Assembly (NCBI RefSeq): GCF_900496995.4
Contig: NC_044009.1
Span: 8,092,001 to 8,156,000, forward strand
DNA length: 64,000 bases
Direction of reading: 5' to 3'
Source: Aquila chrysaetos chrysaetos
Lineage: Eukaryota; Chordata; Aves; Accipitriformes; Accipitridae
Numbering within the stretch: the stretch's first letter is position 1; the number at the start of each line of letters is the position of its first letter. Made by a program: the position numbers and the translations under genes. The notes beneath the pieces were generated by a model. The model saw only the letters and a list, made by a program, of their open reading frames with translations. It was not told the origin of the DNA and searched no databases. Shown here one piece after another: positions 19,501 to 64,000 of this stretch.

Positions 19501-22500
19501 GGAACACCCCTACAGAGGTCAGCTCCTACAGATCATAGTTTCACATGGGGTCTAGGCAGATTCCCAAGCAAAGCCGGTTCTCCAGCATATTGCAAAGCAC
19601 AGAGCGAGGCCCAAGTCAGCCTGAGCTGTTGTCTAAAGAGCTTTGTTGGAATAACTGTAATGCTTCGGACACGTATAAGGAATTATCCTTCCCATCGTTG
19701 CCAGCAAAGACTCTCTAAATAGACTAAATAACAGCAGCTCCAAGCTCTGCTGATATGGGGGAAAGGAATAACAAGATAACTGCTGGCTATTTTTTATTTC
19801 AAGTTTAGTGAGTAACCACAACTGAATGTTTGAAGAAAGGCAGAGACATGGGCTTCCCACAAATCCCTTACACTAGGAGGATATTTCCCCCTCTACCTCC
19901 AAAATTAGGTTACTTTGCAGAAATCGAGAGGAGATACCTACCAGCCCTCCTGCCAGAGCACAGGACAGTCCCCAATAAAGGAAGCTGTGCTATCCTAGAA
20001 ATTGGATAACATTTCAAATATGCAGCTCTAGAAAACCATTAACCACATTCTTTGATGTATTTACTGGAGATTGCTCCTGAACACAACCTTCTACCCTTGC
20101 TCAGTCAAATAATGTTTAAGATCAAACCCAGACAGAGGGAATTTAGGCTAGAGTTGTATCCTCCCACACCAATGCTAAAAACAAAGACTCATCTGCTTAT
20201 TAAAAGCACCGTCAGATACTGTGGCATTTTCTAAAGGACAGGAGACAAACTTCAAGGCCTGGTTAATGTTCTCCTCTTTAGGAAAAAAAATAGGTTTTAA
20301 CATCTGAGGTTACCAAAGCTGTTCATGGGTACCCAACAACTTACAGCTGCAGATATCTGACTCACTGCTTCACAAAAAACACCATGAAGTAAGAGCAGAA
20401 GTGGATAATTCTAAGATATCTCCAAGCCGACTCCTCATTCACTACCTATTTCTTTCCTCTGAAGATAAATTAATCTTCTATTAATTACTGGAACATTCCA
20501 ATTCCTGAGGCTACTGGGAATCAGACTGCTCCATTAATTAATTCTCCAAGTTACTCCGCTTACGTTAATTCCTGGCAGTGGACCGTACCCAAGAAAGCCA
20601 CAGATGCTTTTAAGTTGCACTGGCGTTTACATCTTCCATAGGTAGATAACGCTTCTCGGCAACTAGGATATTGAGAAACAAGACACGAGTATTTTTGGGA
20701 ACAAGCCTGGCAGGAACCACATGGTATTCCTAGCACAGACATGTTGGGGGGGGGGGGGGGGGGGGGGGGGGGAGCATTTGGGAGGGCTGCAGCTCCTTCT
20801 CCCTTCCCACCCTTCGCACCTCCTGTGGCAGGCAGGTCACGCAGACCTCTTTGGAGATCCAGATCAGGAATATATTTACACCCCTTGATCAATCTAGAAA
20901 AAAAAACCAGAGGCTAAAACCTAGCAAAAGCCCTCTGCATGCTATTTTGCAAAGGCATCGGAACATCACTTAATCCAGAGGGTCGCCTTTGCCTTCTGCA
21001 CCCACGTCCCTGTGCGGGGTCAGTCAGCATATCCAGATGCTCATCAAGGTCTGCGAGAGCAGGTACGAAACAGAGACCGCTCCCGAGTGACCTGGGCAGG
21101 GCAACGCAGAGCTTGCTGCTGTATCCCAAAACCAATACTCACTTCACAGTATTAAGGTACCTGTTCATTCCCAACCTACAAGCATCACTTTGCTCATCAA
21201 ACAAACTGCCTCTGCCTAAGCAACGCTGAGCAACAGGAACAGAAACTTTCATTTCCCAGTTTCAAGATTTTTTTTTGACCAATTACAAACACCTAAAGCA
21301 AACATTCAGCAAAAGTTTTACAAAAATCATTTTGGTCCGTGAAGTCAAAACCCATCCTCACAGCCCCAACATCAAAAATCAGCAGTTATCCTCACAGGTT
21401 TCCTCCAGGGTACAGTTCTTGCACATCAAAACCCCATTAATTTTCCCTCTGATCGCACAAGTAGTTAGCAGACCAGAGGTCACAGCGTTACACTCCGAAA
21501 TATTTCCCTTTTGACTTCTCTGTACTTCGATCATATTTAGCAACTCAAAGCAATACTAGCCAAAACCTTTATAACCAATGAATGCGCTGCCTTTGCTGGA
21601 GGGTGAAATCCAAGGCGGGCAGTCCTCTCTGCCACTCGCACATTGACCAATTTAGAGACGATAAATAGAAACAAGTTTTTTTGCAAACCTCAGGTGAACT
21701 GTCCTCACCAAGCACCATGACACAAGCAGGTGACAATCCCCATCCCCACACACAAGGGACAAAGTTCAGTCACACACATTTGGCTGCTGACATTCTCCCC
21801 AAGCGGCTAGTAATCAGATGATGAAGGGGGTTTCCCTTTCTGGCAGTGATCGGTGAAGCAAGGCGCAATCTAACCAAGGGACCTAGACTCTGGACTGTGG
21901 CAGGGTAAGTTTTAAGCGCCAGCTGGGAGGTTGTAGGCAGCAGGTGGGAGCTAACTGCCCTGCAAACTGTCCATCAGCAAACTGGAGTGGAAAAAAAGAC
22001 ACACAAGGAGATTACTTTTCTTTTTTTTTCTTTTTTAAATTATTTTGGGTTGCCAGACTAACGTTTTATCTGCACGGATTCTGACTTGAAATAAGTTACT
22101 GACTAAGAAGTCGCTGATACACTCAAATTCTAGTTAGCACAGGAATAAGCAATCAATCCAGCTGAAAAGTACCAATTCAGGGCTGTGGATTACCTGACTG
22201 TGGACACAGGGCTTCCACTCCAGTTTTGGAGCCCAGCTTCCCACCTGATGTTTAATTATCAGTTTAACCAGGTAAATAGACTTGGATGTCACAAATAGAC
22301 CTCTCATTCGTGACTTCCCTCTTCCCTAAAGCCAGCTAGGCCACACAAAAGAAAAACGAGCCATGCATTAAGTCATATTAGTGTTTACTAACCCAGACTG
22401 GGTCTTTGAAGCCTGGCGTTTCAATCCTTACTCGTAACTTTGACAACTCATTCATTATTCACACACTGGTTTTCCATCTGTAACTCACACACAAGCAAAA

Positions 22501-25500
22501 CCTCCTCATTTCACAGACATTTCGAAGATAGCAGTTGGATAATACAGATCTAGAGGCCCCACGGAGTTCTGCTGCACCAGCATTAACACCGCTGTGCCTG
22601 GAGGACTCCTGGGGTAGGTGAAGCTGCTGGAGCAGAGGGCATCTGCTTGGCATATGGTCACTCGGGGGGTGGCACATACCCACGAAGCTGCTCCTTTTTC
22701 TGGTAAGCACTGGGTAATTCTGATGACACAGAAAACTAAAAGACAAACAGAAGCCACGTTAAAGACCGCCCCCCCCCCCCCCCCCCCCCCAAAAAAATGC
22801 TTGAGGATCTGTTTTACAGCTACTTGACTGACCAAACCAAAGCAGAAGGTCTATGTCAGGTTTTTGGGGGTTTTCCCCGAACTGAGTGAGATTGTAGTGC
22901 TGCCTGTTATGGAAGGCAGATCTGCAAGAGATAAATGAAGTGACACTATAACTACGAGGCCACGGCATCTCTGGTCAGCCTGGAACTGCCTCTTGCTGAG
23001 AACCACCTTCTTTAAGGCCTCGAGGAGAAGTTTACAGCCTAACACCAAAAACTACACACACAAAAAAGGACCAGCACTGAAAATTTGATGTACTTTCTGG
23101 GTGGAATATTAAAAAAGTTACACACAGAGAAGCAGGCAACATATCCCAGAAGCCCACCATGGATCTCCTGCTACACCTCTACTGTTCCCTCAGAGATGTG
23201 CTGAAGGGTCAAAAAAAAAAAAAAAAAACCCAAACACAACCACCCACCAAAACAACAAAAAACAAACCCAACCCCAAAAAAAAACAACTCAGGCTGTCAA
23301 CTGCGTGAAGTTTTAGGAGAAGAGTACATGTTTAAAGCTGGTCCTTGGTGTCTCTTATGTTTTACTGCATATTCCTCCTGAGTACTGACCCTGACTGTCA
23401 CATCTTGTGCCTTTACGTTGGGATCCATCTCGTGCCACCACAGACCCACACCAAAAAAGATAAAGGTGGAAGAAGATGATAAAGGAAATTCCTTAAGACA
23501 AAAAAAACCCCAAAACCAAACCAAAACCTGTGATGACACTACCAGGCCAGCTCATATGCTTTTCCTGCACACGATTTTTCCTCTCACACCTTCAACAGAA
23601 GGCCCACTTCATTTGGGGAGTTCCCAGGCTCCCCTGCCCAATGACTGCAGCAGGGTTTGAGGCACAGAGAACAGCAGAAGCACCCGCTCTCTCTTTCAAC
23701 TGCCAATGAGCAAGTCAGTCACGCTGCCTGCTCTACAACAGAGCCTCTTCCTGCGCTCTCTTCCTCTTTTCTCAACCTGCCTACCTCTGGTAGCTTTGAT
23801 TTCTGTAGCAGCACAGAAAGCCTGCAGTCCCTGATGGCACCTGCACCCATCTGGTCCACAAAAAAAGGTTGGGCTCTCCTCTGCTCCATCCCGCTTGGCT
23901 TTTCGCTTCCTGCAGCCACCAGCAGCAGCAGAGGGTCTCCTTCCTGCCGGGCAGGGTTTGAAAATGACCTTTCTAAACGAGGATGCCAGAAGGCAGCTCC
24001 TGTCTCTTCTCTTACGTAAGAAGAGCTCCTGCCACAGACAGCTCGCTTTTCTTGTTGGTCCAACTGCTTTTGCAGGCATCCAAAGCCCCAACAACTGCAA
24101 AAGCAGCTGCAAGTGTGGTGGTGGCTCCTCAAGAAAACTCTCTGCTCAGCGACACAAGCACCACTGAGTTTATGAAAACAAATTCTCAGCAGTTTGGACT
24201 AGAAAAGGATGTGAGAAAGGACAGGCAACAGAGATTTTTCCTTCTAAGGGCTTTAAAGGAACACCTAAAAGGTACAAGCTGAAAGGACAAAGAGGAAAGA
24301 CAACCAATGGCTGGGATTTGAGCAGCCCTACAATTTTAGACCATTACTCAAGGCCGCAGCTATCATCAGCTCCCAAGACGCAGGCTATGTCCCTTCATGG
24401 AATGATTCAACAAGCGCCGGAATTAACTCTGCCGCCCGGCGCGAAGCTTCCTATGACTGCAGTCTCACGGCATTGGCAAGAAGAGAGGGCAAGTGCTTCG
24501 CTTACGCTGCCAGCCTGCCACTGGCATCTCTCACGCTGCTTGGCGAGGGCATTGAGTTACAGGCTCTATTTTGCTAACCTCTTCCTGGCCAGCCGTAACC
24601 CAATCTCCTGACCAGAATCAAATTCGGTCTTCTCATCGAGTCATTGTTACAACGTCCTTCTGCCCTCTGATCATTAACGAGCCCACTGAACTTATTAGAA
24701 CAGGAGTTTGCCTGGCAGACATGGTTTCCCTTCTCTTGTCACGCTGTTGTGAATACCCCGCAGATCCACCCGCCCACACTCCTGCTAAAATAATGATTTT
24801 ATTTTGCAAGCGCAACACACATAAGTGCTTTGGAATCTCTCAGCATGAGAGACGTGATGAAAACTTCAGCTATTGAGCCAGCTATTAAAACCAGGCGAAA
24901 ACTTCAGCTACAACACTGGAAGCTGTACTAGGCCACACTAAGACTCCCCACGTTTTGTCCTAATGAAGAAGCATGTTCATCTCGAACAAGGGGGAGAAAG
25001 GGCTTTTCACGTGCACCCCCGGCTCCCCCGCTACACCCCGCGAGATGCGGCCGACCCACCTCTCCCCAGAGGCCCTGCGAAGGCTAACATGACGCCAGGG
25101 AGGCACGTTTTGTCAGAACCCCTCAGCAGAGGGAGCAAGCTACCCGCCATACTCCCAGCACCTACCACATGCTCGTCGGCAACAGAAGCTTTGTTCCGGG
25201 CTCGGCTGTGACCCACACTGACCAGCCGCTGCTGCCCTGCCCGCAGCCCCACAAGGCCCGGGGGGACACAGTAGTTGGTTTGGAGACCGAGGAGAAAACG
25301 GGAACGGGAGGACAGGCAGGGAGCGGCTCCTCTCGGCAGCCCCACACCAGGGGATGAAGTAGAGGCGAACGGGAGGGTCTGGGGCCGGTCTACAACTCCC
25401 CGCGCCGAGGGAGGCCGCGGCCCCTTTAAGAGGCCTAGCAGGCCCTCCGGGCCCGCTGTCCCGCCGGCCGCACCCCACCGCCTCCTCAAGGGCCACCGGA

Positions 25501-25616
25501 CCGCTTCTCCCCTCTCCCCTCACCACCCCCGGCCCGCCCGCACCGCCCCAAGCAGCCACCCTCACCCCGCTGTCGGCCGCCTCCTCCCAGCTCTCGGCGA
25601 CCTCCTCATCTTCCAT
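13450..25616 (-). CDS. SZRD1: SZRD1 (SUZ RNA-binding domain containing 1), complete, four coding exons
   Basis: Small, acidic-then-basic protein with a SUZ motif and a C-terminal SUZ-C motif, short elements found in RNA-associated proteins; its cellular role is only partly known (cell-cycle and proliferation effects are reported). The four exons sum to 459 nt, giving 152 aa, exactly the human length. Landmarks are [73 protein letters not shown], and a C-terminus [13 protein letters not shown]. All junctions are in phase with consensus splice sites. Intron 1 is 10.1 kb; introns 2 and 3 are about 1.0 and 0.6 kb. It is head-to-head with FBXO42, as in mammals. Confidence 0.97.
14157..14411 (-). 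CDS. SZRD1: SZRD1 exon 3 (SUZ motif)
   Basis: 85 residues: [20 protein letters not shown], then [20 protein letters not shown], then [20 protein letters not shown] and [15 protein letters not shown]. The block [16 protein letters not shown] is the SUZ signature. The acceptor is TTAAACAG and the donor ATAG|GTGAGA. Confidence 0.97.
15393..15442 (-). CDS. SZRD1: SZRD1 exon 2
   Basis: 50 nt coding [16 protein letters not shown] plus AG of Ser. The acceptor is TTTCTAG and the donor AAAG|GTAACA. Too short to stand out as an ORF; found by homology and phase. Confidence 0.96.
18716..18740. repeat. A25 homopolymer
   Basis: 25 A directly after TTCTTAATT. It could be a retrotransposition tail or simple expansion. 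Confidence 0.9.
20746..20772. repeat. G27 homopolymer
   Basis: 27 uninterrupted G in SZRD1 intron 1 (C-run in the transcript). Length in the assembly should be treated as approximate. Confidence 0.9.
22769..22797. repeat. C22 followed by A7
   Basis: 22 C then 7 A; the same C-run-then-A pattern appears at 28598-28623. Transcribed as a G-run in SZRD1 intron 1. Confidence 0.9.
23211..23290. repeat. A18 followed by an A/C-rich low-complexity tract
   Basis: 18 A, then CCCAAACACAACC-type sequence made almost only of A and C to 23286. Confidence 0.85.
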
Positions 25617-25860
25617 TTTAATTCCCCTCCGCCGCCACCGCCGCCGCCAGCCCGCGCCCTGCGCATGCGCGCGCCGCCCGCCGCGCGCCTGCGCCGCCAC
25701 CGCCTACCGGCCTGCGCCCGCCGCGCCTGCGCACCGTAGGGAAAGGGCGGGAGGCCTGGGGAGGGGAACGCATGCGCGGTGGGTCGCTGAGGGCGGCCAC
25801 GTGCGGCAGAGCGGGCATGCGGCGGGGGACGTAGAGCGCCCGCGCCCCCTGGCGGGCGGG
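25140..25860 (-). promoter_or_regulatory. SZRD1: SZRD1 CpG-island promoter with NRF1-type sites
   Basis: Dense CpG and near-absence of A/T runs around exon 1. Palindromic NRF1-type sites are TGCGCATGCGCG at 25660-25671 and CGCATGCGCG at 25769-25778, with further CTGCGC half-sites between. An E-box CACGTG is at 25798-25803. No TATA box. The transcription start probably lies between 25620 and 25780. Confidence 0.75.
25566..25616 (-). CDS. SZRD1: SZRD1 exon 1 (coding part)
   Basis: Codes [17 protein letters not shown], 17 codons, identical to the mammalian start as far as I recall it. The donor is GGG|GTGAGG, phase 0. It lies inside a CpG island. Confidence 0.97.
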
Positions 25861-27800
25861 AGGACTGGCCAAAGAGACGGGGTGGGGGCACACACGCGTG
25901 TGACACTTGCACACTCACACCCCACGGAGCCAGTGCTTTTCTCAACAGCACACGCCAAGCCAAAGCAGCGCATGACAGGCATCAGCAGCGTGGATGGTTC
26001 CACGCTTAAAGAGCTTGGAGGTTTTGGGGCATTTTTCCATAATTTAGGGGTTATTGACCAAAGCAGCCACCCCGATTTTAGCAAATCTTGTCCGTTAACC
26101 CAGCTGCTCGCCGCAGGATCCCTCCTGCAGGCATCGAAATGTCCGTGTGTCCTTCCATTACCCCAATTTGTATCACTTTTCATCTAAGCTCTCAGCTGCT
26201 CTTAAATCTCCCAAGGGGCAGGAGAGCCCACTTCAGCTCCAACCTTTAAAAAACAGCTAGATTTCTCAAAAATAAAACCAATTTATTAGGTTTATCTCAT
26301 TTGTAGCCAGGATATTCACCACACCAATGTATTACCTTGAGCTTTGAGTGATACAAAGGTATCTGGGGTGAGGGTTGCATTTAGTTTTCCTCGCTGCAAA
26401 ATTAAATGCCCCTTCCAGCATCCTAAAAAAATCAAACGTTCGGACAGGGAGTTACAGAAACTGCCCTTAAATCCTTAAACTTTCCCCCAAACACCCCACC
26501 CGAGAGCTGCAGCTTACCGGCAGATGGCGACTGGCTTCTTAAAAAAAAAAATAAATAAACCTCTAGGTAAAAAAAATCCTGAAACAAACACTGTGGTTTG
26601 CCCTGCCCCCCTCTGCAGCCCCTCCATGTCTCCCTCTCCTCTGCCAAGCTCAAAATCTGGGCAGGGAACTGCCAGGCACCCTTGCAGCCGAGTTTTGGGG
26701 GGCTGTTTTATCAAAAGCAGAGCCGCTAGCGGGGTTTTGCGGGGCATACAGCGCTTAGGGTGGGATTTAAATCCTAGGATTTCAATTTTTTTGGCATCCC
26801 AGACGAGTGGGAGACGGCGTCTCCCCTCCCTGGGAGAGGTGCAGGGCTCACGGGAGCGGAGCGGGTGGGAGGAAAGGGTGCAGCAGCCTTGGGCTGTTCC
26901 TACCCATCCTCTGGGATTTTTCCAGAAGGAAACAGGAACTGTGTTTTCTAGCAGCCAGTGCCTGGCATTGTTGGCTCAATCTGTAGCCTATTCAGCATCA
27001 CAGCGGCGTTATTCTTGGACGTTTCCCTCCATCCTGCCGGTTTTGCCCATGCCGTAAGAAATCCAATTCACTGTTCACGGCACCCCTGTTCGAGACCAAG
27101 CGTCCCACAAAAACATGTGGCAGCATTGCAGATCTTTTCGGAATGTGATCTTAATGGTCATATACGCACACCTGGGTGAATGCTGGGTTACTTACATCCG
27201 TGTGGACAAATTCCACGTCTCCTTTCAGGTAATCCCAGGCCTCTGCAAGGCATCTGGGGCAGCCAATTTGGCAGGGCACGTGTCCAGGATGCTGAGCAGC
27301 AACCTCTGTCATAGATGCAGGTCTGTGGAAGACAGAGAGGATGGCAGTGTCTTCCTCTGCCCCTTCCCCAGAGGAATAATGTCATCCACAACTTGGCAGC
27401 ACAACCGCATGTCAAAACGCAGACCCGACATGCCCAGACGTACATACCCCCACGGGGAAGGGCTCCAGCAGCACCGAGGGCTCCCTCCTTTCCTCACCTC
27501 CGTGGCAAAACGGGCACCCGCTGTCCTTCAGGCATGGCGACAGGTCCCATCTCCTCTCCCTGCTGGCCCATCCTCACCTCGCCTCCTGCCATCAGGAGGT
27601 GGCCAGGCCATGGGGCTGTGGCAGGTGGCCAGGGGGGCCCTGGCCCTGTGGGCAAGGAGGGTGTCCGGGCCCCAGCTGTGCCTCCCCGGGGAGTGGCTGA
27701 GGAGGGGAGCCCGGGAAGAGGCGAGACATGAGGAAAAGGGCGGGCGGCCGAGGCCTGCGAGGAGGCCAGGGAGGAGGGGGAGCCGCCCTGCCACCTTCTC
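25861..27800. other. Interval between the SZRD1 and FBXO42 promoters; no gene supported
   Basis: Moderate G/C, rising after 27500. It contains a 293-codon plus-strand frame (27115-27996) without recognisable domains, ending in the FBXO42 CpG island. No conserved protein is recognised. Confidence 0.55.
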
Positions 27801-28049
27801 CTCAGAGCCGACCTCCCCAACATGGCGGCCTCGCCCGCCCGCCTCTTCCAACATGGCGGCGGGACGGCGCGCGTGCCTCTGGCGAGACCTTCCAAACATG
27901 GCGCCCACCCCGCCAGAAAAAGGCCTCTGTGCTATGGAAGCGGTGGGGTGGGGGGGGAGAATTGACCTTCCCATCATGGCGCGCGTTGCCACGTGACCCT
28001 CGTCTCTCCGCCCCCTCCTCGGTCATGTGATGTGGGGCCGGCCGGCGCC

Positions 28050-28214
28050 TGCGCAGTGTGTTCTCCGCCGCGGCCGGAGCGGCGGCGGCGGTGGCGGAGG
28101 GGAGGAGGGAAGATGGCGGCGCCGGTTCGAGCCGTCACCCGGGCGACGCGGCGACCCCAGCGCCTGCAGCCCTGAGGGCCCGGCCCAGCCGCGGCAGGCG
28201 GTGGCCGGCGGCAG
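28050..28214 (+). other. FBXO42: FBXO42 exon 1 (non-coding, 5' boundary estimated)
   Basis: G/C-rich first exon ending at the strong donor GCAG|GTGAGG (GT at 28215). The assignment rests on its position head-to-head with SZRD1, the CpG island and the absence of any other promoter before coding exon 2. The 5' edge is a guess from the motif layout. Confidence 0.6.
28113..28175 (+). promoter_or_regulatory. Upstream ORF of 20 codons in FBXO42 exon 1
   Basis: ATG inside the motif AAGATGGCGGC (A at -3, G at +4: strong Kozak context) opens MAAPVRAVTRATRRPQRLQP and stops within exon 1, 39 bases before the donor. If exon 1 starts upstream of it, it would reduce initiation at the main ATG. Peptide function is not implied. 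Confidence 0.4.

Positions 28215-64000
<35,786 letters not shown>

Larger units (their letters stand above)
15443..25565. other. SZRD1 intron 1, 10.1 kb
   Basis: Ordinary intron with several homopolymer runs (listed apart) and an A/C-rich stretch at 23211-23290. No extra SZRD1 exon is needed, since exons 1 and 2 join in phase. One 94-codon ORF ending beside an A25 run (18429-18740) is discussed as a finding. Introns 2 (14412-15392) and 3 (13553-14156) show nothing notable. Confidence 0.7.

Noticed and set aside
25140-25700. 186-codon minus-strand ORF containing the SZRD1 start
   Set aside because: Only the first 17 codons from 25616 are coding; the rest reads into intron 1 after a consensus donor, and the upstream part is promoter.
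27115-27996. 293-codon plus-strand ORF, the longest-looking frame upstream of FBXO42
   Set aside because: No domain or homologue recognised; the second half is open because of CpG-island composition and contains the YY1-type motifs. Kept only as a transcript question.

Overview
The window is vertebrate nuclear DNA, most likely from a bird or another sauropsid. Its four protein-coding genes are recognised from translated exons that match known vertebrate families. The sequence shows GT-AG splice sites, CpG-rich promoters, minisatellites and long homopolymer runs. I saw no Alu or L1 sequence. Very compact left-hand genes, few recognisable transposons and long G/C runs suggest an avian microchromosome. 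That assignment is inference. The gene set corresponds to the human 1p36.13 neighbourhood CROCC / NECAP2 / SZRD1 / FBXO42.

Layout. At 1-3.4 kb, minus strand, lie eight internal coding exons of CROCC (rootletin, the ciliary rootlet coiled-coil protein), running off the left edge. The usual N-terminal exons are not recognisable. A 31-bp minisatellite fills 3.62-4.53 kb. At about 5.9-10.75 kb, minus strand, lies a complete NECAP2 gene (clathrin adaptor accessory protein) in eight coding exons. At about 11.3-25.8 kb, minus strand, lies a complete SZRD1 gene in four coding exons with a 10-kb first intron and a 2.1-kb 3' UTR. A gene-free 2.4-kb interval with two CpG islands separates it from FBXO42, which is on the plus strand and divergent. 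FBXO42 exon 1 (non-coding, about 28.05-28.21 kb) and coding exons 2, 3 and 4 (43.9, 46.5 and 53.7 kb) are present. The rest of the gene lies beyond the right edge.

The genes are not one pathway: rootletin builds the ciliary rootlet, NECAP2 works in clathrin and adaptor traffic, SZRD1 carries a SUZ RNA-binding-type motif, and FBXO42 is a Kelch-containing SCF ubiquitin-ligase receptor. Gene order and relative orientation match mammals, except that SPATA21, which in human sits between SZRD1 and NECAP2, has no room here.

I found no convincing new molecular system. The items most worth a second look are: four tandem miR-128/miR-27 seed matches in the SZRD1 3' UTR; a one-nucleotide frame discrepancy at the NECAP2 exon 6/7 junction; the 31-bp array with a quasi-palindromic core and POU octamers; a run of five YY1-type ATGGCG motifs at the FBXO42 promoter, the last forming the start of an upstream ORF; and the missing CROCC N-terminus.
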